DNA of 64,000 bases from Struthidea cinerea (Eukaryota > Chordata > Aves > Passeriformes > Corcoracidae), in contig VZTI01004947.1 in NCBI GenBank assembly GCA_013397865.1, forward strand, positions 2,409,937-2,473,936, written 5' to 3'. The first letter of the stretch is position 1, and every line of letters begins with the position of its first letter. Below, piece after piece: positions 34,306 to 47,627 of this stretch. The notes under the pieces were generated by a model, which worked only from the letters and a program-made list of their open reading frames with translations, was not told where the DNA came from and ran no database searches. The position numbers were made by a program, and so were the translations under genes.

Positions 34306-34383
34306 GCACTTGCTGGTCCCAGAGGCAGCAAGGAGCTCTCCCCTCAACACAGCAGCGGGATGAAGCAGGGATGCTTTTGTCCA

Positions 34384-34412
34384 TAGAGATGGGGAAACTG
34401 AGGCACAGTGGC
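34384..34412 (+). repeat. MIR-like fragment
   Basis: ATGGGGAAACTGAGGCACAG is close to a well-known part of the ancient MIR SINE family, which is present in birds at low copy. Only about 25 bases match, so this could be chance. Confidence 0.25.
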
Positions 34413-35679
34413 TGGAGGGGCCCGAGCATGGGGACTGGCAGCAGCCCTTGTCATCGCCTTCCCCCCTGCCTGGCCTGGCCCCAGGTCGAGATATTTATAA
34501 AGCCGATAAGGGAGCAGAAAGAATTTTCCAAACGCTGAAGTTACGTAACCTCTCCTCGCCCTCCACGGACATCCTCTGTAATTATAGGCTTGGGACGGGG
34601 GGAGCCCTCCGTGGTGGGGCTGGTGGAGGGCACCACAGCCACGGTCACCCCAAAGGGCTTCACCCTCCTCTCCCTCACCACAGCAGGTCCCAAGCGCCAG
34701 GCACCACGCTGTGCCACTGTGTCACCCTGTGGAACCCCATCCCGGAGGGACCCTGATGGTTTTGTGGCCAGTCCCCCCATCCTGTGCAGGGGACCTCAAG
34801 TTTTTGTCTGGGTTCTGGGTGGCTGATCCCCCCCAGGGTGTGCACACCCCTCCAGCCCATCCCAGCACATGCTGGATGTCACGACGGATGACAACCTGAG
34901 CACAGCCGACATTGCCATGGTGACTATCGATGGCTGCTGCTGAGAGGACTCGTGTGGAGGTGCTGCACCAGCACCTGCCCCCCAAACTGCTGAACCCCAC
35001 CCCAGAGACTGGAGGCACCCCCTGCCCTCCACCAGCCCCATTTCCGTTACTCTTTACCCCACTATACCCCACAGCCAACTTCCAAACCCTTCTCCATCAC
35101 CTCACATCTGCCTCCAACTCCACCAGCTCTGCCTCAGTTTCCCCAGCCCTGTTTTTGCAACCCCGGGGGAGGGTGGAGTCCCTTCCCTGGGATATTTTTC
35201 TCTTGCCAAACTTCGGCCAAGGCTGCCGAGTTGGAGGGATGCTGAGCGAAGGCTCCGTCGCTGTGGCAACCCGCGGCGGCCGTCTCCAGGCGACCGCCCA
35301 GGGATGCTGCAGAGATGCTCTGGAGGCAGAGCAAGAGGCACCAGGGCGGTGGGGGATGTATCCATAGGGATGCCACCCCCTACCCAAACCACAGCCTGGA
35401 TCTTTGTAACAAGGTGTAAAAACACCCTGAAGAGAGCCGCCGATTTGACTCAGGCAGCTGGCTGAGCACTGACAAACTCATGGCAGCACAGGCTGGCTGG
35501 TGGGAACACCAGCAGGATGCTGCCGGGTGGGAGCAGGGCCACTCTGCTTCCAGGGACACCTGCAGAGCTGTGGAAATCATTGTTGGAAATAAGCCCGTTA
35601 GCTTCTTAACCCTCATTAAGCAGCTTAAGGGGGACACGCGGCATCCTACGCAAACCCGGAGGCGCAGAAGGCCCTTGCC

Positions 35680-36000
35680 AGGGCGAAGGGGTGACGGGAT
35701 CTCAGTGGGTGCTGCGGGGGTGGCACGGGGGGCACGGCCCCGTCCCTCCCCCCGGCGAGCTGCGCTCCTGCATCCAGCCCCCCGTTGCTCCTTGCCAGCC
35801 GGGCCCATCGGCAGCTCCCGGCAGCGCTGAGCAGCGGGCAGGGATGGCGATGATGGGATGTCACACCCGTGTGACGAGTGTGGGAGGTCTCAGCCGCAGC
35901 CCCGCCGGCGGGGGGAGCGGGGTGGCGGTGACAGCGCGGAGCGACGGCCCGGCCAGCGCCCGGCACCGCGGCTGCGGGACGGAGCGGGACGTTTCTAATC
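35680..36000. promoter_or_regulatory. CpG-island-like patch
   Basis: The stretch from CGAAGGGGTGACGGG to GGGACGTTTC is very GC-rich and dense in CpG, with CCGCCGGCGGGG and similar runs. It could be a promoter or enhancer in the presumed KCNJ12 upstream region. No strong splice donor of either strand was seen at its edge, so no exon is proposed. Confidence 0.4.
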
Positions 36001-37062
36001 ACTCCACTTGGAAACGCTCCCGTTTTTACATTTGTTAAATTAAAGGATGTCAGCGTCTGATGCCAAGCCCAGGCTCCCTCGGAAATTTAAACTAATGACA
36101 GCGAGGAAAATGAGCTGAAACCAGAGCACAGGCGCTCCCACGTTATCCAGCCGCACCAGCCATCTCTGTGGCGGGGTTTACATGGCAGATTGCAAAGCAC
36201 CAACCACCACAAAGATCTCAACTTTCTGCCCCAAAATCCAACCTCGCCCGCTCTGCTCGGTCAGAAGGTGCATTGGTGGCGCCTGGGCAAGCCAGGCTGC
36301 TGCGCTGGGGTCCCCAGAGACCCCCATCCTCCTCCAGCCTCTCAAAGGGCAAATATCTCCCTCTTTCCAGGATACCGCTGCCCTGGGCAGTGGGGTTTAT
36401 CAGCACGGGGTGGTAGTGGGGGAGCAGAGTGGCGAGTGCGATGTCCGGATTTCTCCAGCTCTGATGATTCCTACAGCCGGCTCCATCCTGCCTGGCCCTG
36501 CGCCAGCAGGCAGCGGGGTCCTGGCAGAGCGCGGGGGCTGCCGCCGTCACACGGCCCCTCGCTGCCCCTTTTCCCCACGGAAATACCTGGGCTCAGGCGA
36601 GGGCTTCGCTCCCGGCGCTCTCCAGGCTCCGCTGGGGTGGTTTTGTGCTGCAGCTGAGTAAAACCACAGAGTGGTGGTTGTCTTTTTTTTTTTTTTTCTC
36701 CCGTTTATAATTTTCTCGGCGAGATAAAATTAAACAAACAAGCCCTTCTGGGAGCAGCGCGAGGAAGGGAGCCTGCTTCCCTACAGATGTGCGTGTCCTC
36801 AGCTATTACAACCACCGAATTAAGCTTTCCCTCTGGCTGGGACATTTGCACAATCCCACTCGTTCGCCTCCTGCGGTTTCACTGGTAGGAGACTGGCTCA
36901 CTGTGCAGCCTCCCTCCCCATGAGGTCATTACCCAAACACCTATTTTTCACAAAAACATTGAGAATGTTGGGTTTTTTTCCTGACCTCACCATCTTGCTA
37001 TCAAATTAGAGTGGTTTGGAGTGCGAGGCTGGGAGCGCTCAGCAAAGCAGAACATGCTGAGG

Positions 37063-37143
37063 AGAATAGAATAGAATAGAATAGAATAGAATAGAATAGA
37101 ATAGAATAGAATAGAATAGAATAGAATAGAATAGAATAGAATA
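37063..37143. repeat. (AGAAT)n pentanucleotide repeat, about 16 copies
   Basis: Sixteen nearly perfect copies of AGAAT without interruption over about 81 bases. Such purity suggests a young, length-variable array. The unit resembles the ATAGAAT tail motif of CR1 elements, although no CR1 body was seen next to it. Confidence 0.97.
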
Positions 37144-38173
37144 AAGGTGCAGCCAGACTTTCCCCAGGGGATGGGGCTGCAGAGGAGGGGGAATGCTGTG
37201 GGTCAGGAGGGGAGCGGGGTCTCCCAGCTGCACTCTAAGCCCCATCTGCATCCCTCAAACCCAGAAAGGAACAATCATGGCATAAGACTTGCAAACACAC
37301 CTAAACTTCCCAGCTTCATCTGTCTTGGGAGCCGGCACAGAAGCGTTGCCATAGCTTTGAGGACCACCGGTGGGTTTTGCAGCACAATCTGGACCACAGA
37401 TCTATGCAAATCCCCAAGGCAGAAGTCTTTATGGAGGCATATGACAACCGAAAAAGAATAGCGCTCAGTGCTCTACTCCCACACGCCACCCCCCAACTTC
37501 ACCATCATTTAAATCAGTCTTAAGTTGGAAGAATTCAAATCAACACTGTCGTCACAGAGCCAAGCAGAGAGGTGACACAACTTGGATGCTGCCAGGGAAA
37601 TTGCCCCCCTGAGACTCCAAACTCATCAGCCCATCACTTTTTTTGAAACCCCATCGAGGAAAACAAATGAACTGGCAACTCACTGCCCCCAGCCCTCCAT
37701 CACCTCTGGCCCAGGCTGCTGGAGAGGTTTCCAATCAGCCTTCCTCCTGGGATCAACAGGAGGGGGACCGGTGGGAGAAAAAAATATCCAAGACATGCTG
37801 TTGAGGCTAGAGAGCCACAGTTGGAAAAGAAATCAAAGCTTCTAAAGAGAGAGACGCCAAGGAGATATGTTGTTCCCAAGAGAAACAGGACATTCCTCTC
37901 CCAGGAGAGAAAAGGAGGAGGAGGGCTCGTGCCACCTCTTTCAGCTCCCTGGCATAGGTGCTTGGCAGTCTGGGCACAGCTTGTCCCCGCTGTGCCACAC
38001 TGCAGACACAGATGGCATCGCAGCTACTGATTTTTTTCATGTGATTTGTTGGGGTTTTTTACCCCAAAAGCACATTTTCCATTTGGGGGAAAGGTTTCTG
38101 GGTCCTGATGGCAACCAGGCGGATGTGGAGCCACTCTTTGGGTTCCTGGAGACCACCCTGCCTTCCTGCACCA

Positions 38174-38285
38174 CACAGAATCATTAGAGTTGGAAAAGGT
38201 CTCTAAGATCACCCAGTCCAACTGTTAACCCAGCACTGCCACAGCCACCACTGTCCCCAAGTGCCTCATCTACGCATCCTTTAAC
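38174..38285 (-). mobile_element. CR1 LINE 3' fragment
   Basis: The plus strand reads AGAATCATTAGAGTTGGAAA, then blocks such as AAGATCACCCAGTCCAACTG and TTAACCCAGCACTGCCACAG. These match the reverse complement of the 3' end of an avian CR1 subfamily, so the element lies on the minus strand. It is 5' truncated, as nearly all bird CR1 copies are, and has no coding content. Confidence 0.85.
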
Positions 38286-38729
38286 CATGTGTCTCAGACA
38301 CGTGACTTGGCATCAGCAGAATCCTCAGGGCTCTTACAGGAATCACAAAGAGAAGAAGCTGTGGGGAAAAATTCATATTTTGCTATTGCCAGAAACACCA
38401 AAATCAGATCCTGGCTCAGTCCAGAGGGAGAAGGATCATCAGGTTAGATTTTGCTTGCCAAACATGTTTGAGTTACACAAGCAAAGGGATCAGGCTGGAA
38501 GCAAGCGGGTGAGATCATCTCAGCGCAGTCCTGGTTGATCCCCTGAAACCACCCAGTTTGGCTGGTTCAGCATAATTCCTGCAGCAAATTGTTCCTGCAG
38601 GAAGTTTTATACCTGTGCCCTTGGGCTAAGCCCTGACAGCATCCTTCACTGGGAACAAGCTACCTGCGTCCTCAAGGCAACACCTGGGGATGTTGGAAGG
38701 AGAGGAGGGTGGGAGCAGAGTTGGCCTGG

Positions 38730-38739
38730 CTATAAATAA
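38730..38739. promoter_or_regulatory. MEF2-type / TATA-like motif
   Basis: CTATAAATAA fits the MEF2 consensus YTAWWWWTAR exactly. MEF2 drives muscle and heart genes, the main tissues of KCNJ12 expression, so an enhancer role is conceivable. A single 10-base match can occur by chance and could also serve as a TATA box. Confidence 0.2.
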
Positions 38740-41700
38740 TCCCATGGAAAGGAAACAGGAGCAAAAGCAGCGAACACAAACCAATAAATCCAGGGAGATG
38801 TGTTCAGCTACAGGCACTCAGTGTGAACAGCTCCTTGTGCCCCGTGTGATCCCATAGAATCAGGCACAAGAGAAAATGGGATCCATTGCAGCTCAACAGA
38901 GCAGGATCCAGCCCAGATATCACCTTTCCATGAGAAACCCATGGAAACCAGCCCAGAGCCCTGTGTGCAAGATGCAACACATGGCTTGTGGCAAGACCTC
39001 ATCCACTCTGCTCCATTAAAAAAGATAAAGTTGAGAAAGGGGAGAGTTAAATTAAGGAGATTTAAATTACAGAGAGTTAAATTAAGACGCCTGTTGGACC
39101 ATGTTAACACAGAGCTGGCCTGGCTCCTGGTGCCACCGGCAGTGAACACCCAGCAATCCCATCCCCAGCAAGCTGGGAAATAGCCTGTGTTTAAGGCAAT
39201 CATTATTTGCAATCTGTGATCTCAGAGAAAAGGGCAGAAAAAGCAACTTCTCATTTTCACCAATAAAAGAGGAATTGCAGAAGCTCAGCAAGCACAGTGG
39301 CCAGCAGGTCACAACCAGCAGTGCCGGAGTGATTCATCCTAAACGAGCCAGATTTAGTCAAACTAGCCTAGAATAAGGCAGGGAAAGAGCCCAGAGTTTT
39401 CCCTGCTGGTGCCTGCCAGTTATTCACCCATGGAAGCGACAGGGCAAGCGGAGACGGAGCAACATCATCTCCACCGCTGCTGTCCCCTCCAGCTCCAGGA
39501 TAATCAATGAAATGCTTCAATCCCAGCTCCCACACCTGGATACTGCACAAAAGCCCATTAGAGAGGGTTTTATTTTTTCCCTCTTTTCTCAGCCTGTCTT
39601 CCCAGAGCACATCAGTTCCCAAAGGTCCTGGAGGACCCAGGGACCAGGCATCGCTCCACAGCATCCACCGGACTGGTTTTCCCCATAAAACCATCTGAGT
39701 GGCTTCAGTTTGGCTTGTGTGTAACTTATTATTAAAGCTGAGCAAATAATTCAGGGCAAGAGCTCCAGGAGCAATGTTTCGCCTTTTCATTTTCCGCTCT
39801 CGAGCTGTCTGCAGTTTTCCCAGAGCTCGGGGATGATTTAAAGACCTGTCTCCGGATGGGAGCGTCTCGCTGCGATGCTGGCTCCGAGTGTTTGATGGCC
39901 TGGATTTCACGTGCGCGTTCGAGGACACGCCGGACACATAAGGATGGATGAGCCTTCCCTGGTACCCTAATTAGACAAGCAGCATTTGCAAGTGGGTTTT
40001 GGGGATTTTTTTTCTGTGTCGGAGACCTGCAAACACTTCACGCAGAGTTAACGACTGCCCGTTCATTAGGCAGGGCTCGACGAGAGCTTTGCTTTGTGGC
40101 GCATCATTTTTCCAGTCAATGGTGCCATGCTGGACACGAGATTTCCTTGGAACATCTCAATCCCAGCTCCTCTTTACACCCCAAACCACTAAGGATGTGG
40201 GGAAGGAGGATGGGGCCATGGGCAGAGCCATGGGGCTGTCATGCTGTGATGGCTCTGACCTTCCAGCGCTGCAGCCATCCCAGGAATTTGCTTCCTCATT
40301 AGTGGAAAGGTTAGGGAGAAGAGATCGGCTCTGTGCAAACTCCCTGTGGTGCTCATGTGACGCAGGCTGGCAAAGGCAGCTCACCCCGGTGCTCGGGCAA
40401 GTGCCAGCCGAAAGAAAAGCAGGGAAGGGAGAGCCATGCTCCCGGGCTGCGGAGCCCAAACCAGAGGTCCCCATACTTGGAGTAGAGTCTGTCCCCCCCA
40501 CACTGTCTGCCTGTCCTTAGGAAGCCCATCTGTCCTCAAGGCCATATGAAATGCTGACTCCAACTGCCTCCACCCTTTTCCTGGAGGAAAGGGCTGTTGT
40601 CACCTGCTGCTGTGACCCCAGACACTCATCAGAGAAGCTGAAGGGGCTGAGAAAGGGATGCCCCTCCTGCAGCCGCAGTGGAAGAGCTGACATCGAGGAC
40701 AACCCTGGCTCCATTAGAGACTTGGCCCTGGAGAAAGGTTTGGGCTCCCAGGATTGGGCCAGGCAGCCGCTGTCCCTCAGTTTGTTGCTTTCAGGATGGA
40801 GCAAACCAATGCCATTGACCTCCCACTGTAAGACCCCTCAGAGCAGCTGATGTGCTGGACAGAAGGAGCCATTTAAAGTCCCCCAGCACCTGAAAGGGGC
40901 CAGGGACACTTTGGGGCCATCCCAGGTGACCAAGCCTGGGGGTCCATTAGTCCCTGCTTGGAAACCCCTCTCCGGCCGAACAGCTTTCTCCTCCCATTGC
41001 GTAATTGCTCTTTGTTGAACAGACCCAGCCTCTGGCAATACATTTTCTCCAGCCTTGCTGCTCTCCTGCAACATTTCCCTTATTCCTTTTGCTCTCTCTG
41101 GACAGTTGCTGAAACACGCGGAGAGGGAGAGGAAAGAAAAACCCAATGCTTGTCCCGCCTGTAAAGCAAAACCCCGGATGGGAAAAGGGGGGAAAAAGCA
41201 GGGAGTGGTGTCAGGTGCCTCTCCCCAATCCATCCCCTCCCAGTTTGCCTGTGGGAGTTTGACAAAAGTGCTTTTTGGCTGACAAAATGATTACAGGGTG
41301 CCGAGACAGTAAGTTGCACATCGGTTTCTTTCCTGCATTTCAAGCAGGGCAAGGACACGGCTGCAAAAGCAGCTGCACTTCTGGAGGGGTCACAGTGCTG
41401 GGGGTGAGGGAGGGGGAATTTGGGAAGAGGAGGAAGGAGGGAAGGAGGGATATGTTCTGCTTGGAAAAAAAACCAAGGAGAGAGCAGGTGGGAGTGTGCA
41501 TGAGTGAAGCAAAGGCAGGTGATGCTGAAGATCCTTGATGGGATGGGGTTGGGTTTGGGAGGATGCTGGTTGGGATGTCTGGAACAGCCCAAAGTGGGGA
41601 AGGGAGAAGCTGCAGCTGCTGGCCCTTGAGCAGGGTCAGATCCTGTGGCCTTGCTCCGAGGTGGGGCAGCAGCACCACTGGGAGAGAGAGCAGGGTGCGT

Positions 41701-41879
41701 TCAGCTCCTGATGGGAATACGGACTGCGCGGGACAGAGGGACGTGCCCGGGGCACACTCGGACTCGCCGTGCCTGCAGGCAGTGGGTGCTGGGCAGCGGG
41801 GAGGAGGAGAGGAGGATTTCAGCTCCCAACTCAGTCTGTTGGAGAACTTGGCCTGCTCCCCGTCAAGCTGAAAATAGCA

Positions 41880-42200
41880 CACATGTAAGGACGCGCACGC
41901 AGTGCTGGCTGTGTCCTCGCCGAGCGCTTCCTTCCTGCTGCGCTCCACGCAGCGCCCCGGCCTCCGCCTGCGCCTCCGGCCCCCCGCAGCCCCCCGAGCC
42001 CCCCACGGGGGACAGGGCTGGGGCAAGATGCTCCTTAGAGCATCCTTATGCCACAAATCAGGGCCAGTGCATGGATGCAAGATCCTTTCACCTTCAGCTG
42101 CTTTTCACATGTACCACGAGGTCTGTCCGGCGGCGGCTTCCCCGCCGTTATCATCTGGAGCGGGCGAGGCTGAGCGCGGCTCACGGCGGGAGCCGAGCTT
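41880..42200. promoter_or_regulatory. CpG-island-like patch
   Basis: Two CpG-dense runs, about 41885-42005 and 42115-42195 (CGGCGGCGG, GAGCGCGGCTCACGGCGGG), are separated by ordinary sequence. They lie in the presumed upstream region of KCNJ12. No convincing exon boundary was found. Confidence 0.35.
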
Positions 42201-42784
42201 TATTAGAAACAGGCATCTGGCTTCAGCCCTCCCTGCAGCCCCCGGCTCAGGCCTGGGATCAGGATGGAGCAGAGAGCACGCACGAGTGCCTAGGCAGCAG
42301 GCAGGGAACTTCCACAAGTCCCCAGTTTTTCTCCTGATTTTATCTCCGAGCTTATTATCGGCGATGGGAGAATAAAGCCCTGGCGCTCCACTGCAGGAGC
42401 ACGTGCTGCCCGGCCGGGGTCGAGCCCCAGCCCTCGCAGGGACGGGGAACCAGCAGAGCGTGCTGCAAGCTGGAGGATGGAGATAACCCTGGCAGCGGCC
42501 AGAGCTGATTCCTGCAGCGGAGAAGGAAGAAAAGAGGATGAGCTACCCGTGGACATCAGGCACAGGATAATGGGAGAGCTTTGTCGGGACATCGCTGCAG
42601 CTCTGAGCACAGCTTGTACAAAGTGCTGCTCCTCTCCCATCCCTGCTGGGAATACCTCTAAAGAAACGTTCCCCTAAAGGGCAAGTACCCTGGGATGGAG
42701 GAAACACAGGAGGGATCCTTATGGGGCCGTGACTGGGGGATCTAGGAAGTGCAAGAAGCAATTAACACCAGGGCTGGGGAGGAT

Positions 42785-42826
42785 ATACAGGTGATCCACA
42801 TGGACATACAGGTGATCCACATAGAG
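42785..42826. repeat. 21-base tandem duplication
   Basis: The unit ATACAGGTGATCCACATGGA occurs twice in direct succession with period 21 and two or three changes at the end of the second copy. A small local duplication with no evident function. Confidence 0.9.
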
Positions 42827-44772
42827 CTTGGTGTATGGAAGAGGGCATTGTTAGAAACACACAGGTTGTTCTGTGCTCAGTGTAGTCAGGGTGACGTATA
42901 CACAGACTATAGGGGGATTCCCTGTGCAGCAGGAGCCAGCAGCCCTCCAGCTTCCAGGATGTCCCATGGCATGGCTCCACAGCAGCACTCAGCAGGATGG
43001 GCACTGCCTTGTGAGAATACATTTCTTCCCCCAAATCTCCACTCTGCCAGGGTTCTGCTTTATGCCAATAGCTGCCTCATGGTGCAGCGCTTGGCTGGAG
43101 GTAGCGGCAGGACACCAGGGAATATCAGTGGCTGGGCAGGGACCAAGGCCACACTCACAGCACACCAGATCTGCACCTGGGCATGGCCAAAACCTCTCTG
43201 CTTCCCAAAACCCTCTGAGGAGCAGCGTTAGCCAGCGTGTGGTATCAGCTCTCCTGAAACAAAGCCATTGTGGTTGAGGCAGGATCCTTATTAATTCTTT
43301 CCTCTCTTTAATTTCCATTTTTTCTCAGTTCCCTTTCCTATTGCTCAAGCAGGGCTTGGGTAGGGCCCTGCTGCTGCCAGCCTGTGTACTTGTGGCATGG
43401 TGCCACTGGTGCTATTGCTCTGTGACATGGGGATGTGATGGGTGGCTGCATTTGGGGTCGATGGTGAGATCAGAGGCACGCAAAGGGAAGGGAGCCATGG
43501 ATGGAGCAGAGAGCCCCAGATGGAGGGGAAGCGGAGGGTGGGGAGCACCAAAATAATGCCCCATCAGCACCAGGTAGTGGACTGGGGGGGATGCATGGGT
43601 GGGTCCCAGCCCCATCCACCGTCCATCTGGGAGGATGGAGACAGGAAACTGCCACTTACTGAAACAGCTTTGGTGAAACATCCCAACTTCTCCCCAGACA
43701 CCATTTCTAGGGATGGACCACAGGGAAAAGGGTGGGACAGAACATCCTCAGCACCCGCAAAACACAGCAATCGCCTTTCCCACCTCTGCCAGAACCACCT
43801 TCCTCAGCCACCCATCACCAACACACCCCCCTCCACCCTTGGGTCATCCCATCACCTTCATCCCCCAGGACCCTGAAAAGCACTGTTTTCCCCATTCCTC
43901 CCCACATCCATCACTCCTGCAGTCCCCTCCAGCACTGATTGCCATTGATGCCATCAGCACGTCCCCAGCTCCCAGGGGACCCTATGCAGGGGCCAGCACA
44001 TGGAGCCTGGATGGCTCCAGGGCCTCCTGCGATGCCCCCCTCGCCCGCTAAATGTTACATAAATGCCTGGGCCTGGGACTGTTTGTGTTTGTGCTGCCTT
44101 CAGTGCTGTGTTCCCCAAGCCTATTTGCATAACACATAATTAATAATGAGAACGGTGTGGGCTGCCAGATTGTGCTAATTAGTGAACAAATGCCATTGCA
44201 CAAGCGAAGGCAGGCATCACACGGCCCCATATCCTCACCAAGTGTGGGGACACGACGGGGACAATGTCCTGTGTGACTCTTAGCCCTTTTGAGGCAGGGG
44301 AAGAGGAGGAGGAGGAGCAGGAGGAGGCAGCACTGTGGGTGGTGGTGGGATGGGTCACTGGTGCTCCCAGGTGGGTGCCTCAGTGCAGCCCCACTCCGTG
44401 CCCGCACACGTGGATCCCACAGCATCCCACACCCGGCTTTCTCCGTGCCCTTATTAGAGCCTGGGACAACACTGCTTAATTGTCTGGCGATGGCACTGCT
44501 CCACGTCATTAACGAGCAAACCAGCACCAGCTCATTAAGGCAAAGCCTTTGCTCCGGCAGCTCCGCAGCCAAATTGTTCTGGGGACACCCTGACCACAAG
44601 GCCCCTTGCAGGTGGCACCTCCTCACAGCACCAAAAAATTCCCCCTGTGCCACTGATGCTGGAGAACACAGAGGAGTGAGGATGTGAGTGATGGGGTGGC
44701 CTGTTTGGTCACCTGGACCCAGCCTCTGCCTGCGCCTCACGCACCTGCAGCTGCCTGGGGGAACACGGAGCA

Positions 44773-45008
44773 TGAAAGGGACAGGAAAGGGAAAAATGAG
44801 AGGGGAAAGGGGAAAAGGAGAGAGAAAAGGAAAAGAAGAAAAATAAGAAGTAAAGAGGAAAAGACAGAGAAGAGAGAGAGGAGGCAATAGAAGAAAGCAA
44901 CGAGAAAAGAAAAGAGGAAGAAGGGAATGGGGAAAGGAAAGGAAAGGAAAGGAAAGGAAAGGAAAGGAAAGGAAAGGAAAGGAAAGGAAAGGAAAGGGGA
45001 AAGGAAAT
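44773..45008. repeat. Purine tract with (GGAAA)13
   Basis: Some 235 bases are almost pure A and G on the plus strand, ending in about thirteen perfect GGAAA units at 44931-44995. Long polypurine runs with internal repeats can form triplex structures and are hard to assemble. All ORFs across it are low-complexity artefacts. Confidence 0.95.
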
Positions 45009-47570
45009 CAGGTTCTCTTGTCTTAGATCTGCGCAAGCACTGACTGCTGGTCACATACGGCAGCCCTGGGAGCAGTGGGATGCTGGAGCAAGCAATGGCC
45101 AAAGCTTGCAGATCCGTGTGGCCAGAGCCAGCCTGGGAGCAGAGCGCCTTCCTCCCTGGGAGAGGAAGGGATGAAGCAGAGCAAAGCCCTCTCTGACTCC
45201 CCTCCACGAAACTCTGCAGGTCCAATTCACTTTCCCTAATCCCTGCAGTGTCCCGGACAAGCCCTGGCTGCCAGCAGAGCTCCGGGGCCGCTCGGCCTCA
45301 CTCCCGCTGCAGCTCCAAAGCAGCCCCTGCTCTACCCCACCAGCAGAGCAGAGCTGGGTGCAATTACGCTTCACTGCCTCTCCTCTCTCACTGTAATTCC
45401 TTTGCTCTGCTGAATTGCTTCCCCTTCAGCACCACACATAATCCACTGCACTGTAATTACACGGGAATTTTAATATCTGATGTATTTATAAGATGCACTT
45501 AATTCATCAGCCCCTTTAACCACACTGTCATTCCAGCCTTCAGCACGGTGGGAAGGATGACTCGCTGTCAGATGGAGATTAGCTGGCCCATGTGTGTAAT
45601 GAGTTGGAGGGTGTTCTCAGCCCAGCTGAGAGCCTCACTGCCAGGTCCCACCCTGGCTGGGGAGCAGGATCCCACCATGCCAGGTGCCCCGATCCCCTGG
45701 GGGATTGTGCCAGGGCTCCCCTGCGCTGCGTGGAGACAAAGGGCAGCACAATCCAGAGACTTTTCCCGAACATTTGAATCATCCAACAGGTCCAAATTTG
45801 GCAGAAATGAAGAGCCTGTGCTGGGGTGTTTTATCCCTACAGCCCAAGCACTGGGGGTTCCCCAAAGGGCTCCCCAAGGTGAGGGATGCACATTTGGATC
45901 CCTCCAAATCCACGAAGAAGGTAGCCACTACTGAAGGCTTATTTCTCCTGGCATTTGTTTTGGTGGCTCCTTTCCAGCTGTGTCCTAAAAGGGAACCAAA
46001 GGCCTTTGAGCCTTTTGCAGTGAGCACAATGCAATGATTTTCCCAGCCTGGGCAGGAGGGATGAGCTCACTGGCGTCCTTGGTTCCCCCCGCCTTCAGGG
46101 TGCAGGGTCCCTGTGCTGAGCACGGTGCACGCCGCAGCTCTTCAGGATGCCCAGGAGGCCAGTGGACTCAGCAGAATGCTGGGGGTGGCTGGGCTCCATC
46201 CCACCAAGCTCTGGGAGAAATGCCAGCTGAGCCTGGGAACGAGGGGCAAAGGGGGAGAGAAAGGGGTGGTCTCACTGACTCAGTCCCTGGGGGCACCCTG
46301 GCTCTCACTGATGGATGGCATATTTCACACTGGGGTCACACTGGGTTTTCTCACAGCCCTGCAGTGACATCCACACTGCCCTGCCAGGCACCCCTGTGGG
46401 CAGGTGGCACTCACGGGTGGTGGCATTGCCCCCACCTCAGCACTGGCCACGAGGCACCACGGAGGCACAGCCCAGCTGCCAGTGGCACTGAATCCTGCAC
46501 GAGCGGGATGGGCCACGGACCCACCAGGTCCCCACAACAGCGGGTGACCATTGGGACACAAACCCTCCTCCTGCTTCCAGCGAGCTGTGCCAGAGTGGGA
46601 CTGTGATGACATTTCAGCTGGAGAGGGACCTCCAGCGAGTACCCCCCGAGCCCCAGGGCTGCTGTCAGCACCCTGAGCGCACCCACAGCCCTCGGGCTCC
46701 CAGGGCTGGGTCAGCTCCCAGATGCACCCCGGCACTTGGCAGTGGTCAGGCACGGTGACACACGGGTCACACACTGGTCCCCCGCCAGACCACGGCCTCG
46801 GCACAAGCTGGCAGTGAGGTCTCTCCCCACAGCTCCCTGCTCTGGCACCCTGTGGCTCCCTGGGAACACAAGCTGGGGACACGAAGGGTGCTGCAGCCGG
46901 CCTGATGTCCCCCCATGCCCCATGGCATGTCACACACTCCAGAGTTGCACCTCCCTGCCAGGCTGCCCAGAGTGCCAGCCCCGAGTGGGGACACCAGCTC
47001 TGGGGGCAGAGCTTGGGCTGAGCTGAGGCATTTCCAACGCCGGGTTATCCGAGGAGCTGGTAATTTCCCATCCAGAGGGTCCCTGGTACCTGCTCCCCAC
47101 GGGATGTCACCGCCTCCTGCCTCAGTTTCCCCCCCTGCACAGTGCTCTCCGAGAGGGTAGAGACAGGACTGTGGTTGGCAGGGGGTGCAGCAGGGTCTCC
47201 AACCCAATCTCTGGCTTAGGGCCAGGGCAGGGCCCTCTCTCCTCTCCCCACTCCCAACCCCTCCTTCCACAGGATGCTGCCACCCAGGGGGAATTTTGGC
47301 CCCCAAGGTCACTGACAGAAGGAGTTGGGGGCAGACACCCCAACCTCATGCCCAGCCAGCCCTGCCAACCACCCCCTCCAGGCCCTGGCCACTCCCTAAA
47401 GCTCAGCTACCCCGCAGGTGTCCCCCTCCCTCCCCGCTGTCCCCAAAAAGCAAATATCCAGGGAGATGGGCTCCGCGCTGCAGCTCTGCCGGTGGCACTG
47501 GCGCTGAGCAGAGCAGACACTGCAGCACGGCCGTTACGTAAGCCCGAGCCGGCTCTGGGGATGTAGGACA

Positions 47571-47587
47571 CCGGGGGTATCCCCCGG
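47571..47587. repeat. GC hairpin palindrome next to an assembly gap
   Basis: CCGGGGG-TAT-CCCCCGG is a perfect 7-base inverted repeat with a 3-base loop, followed by more C/G runs. The sequence breaks into 22 undetermined bases less than 20 bases later, so such GC structure is the probable cause of the gap. Confidence 0.8.
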
Positions 47588-47605
47588 CCCCCCCGGGGCT
47601 GCCAC

Positions 47606-47627
47606 NNNNNNNNNNNNNNNNNNNNNN
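47606..47627. other. Assembly gap of 22 N
   Basis: Undetermined bases inside a very GC-rich stretch. The true length is unknown, and reading frames crossing it cannot be trusted. Confidence 1.

Noticed and set aside
44048..44887. 279-codon minus-strand ORF with an F/L/S-rich part
   Set aside because: The hydrophobic part is the translation of the purine/pyrimidine tract at 44.77-44.89 kb and not a membrane protein.
47141..47600. Coding exon next to the N gap
   Set aside because: Frames here run through proline/glycine-rich GC sequence and into the gap. No domain or splice pair supports an exon.
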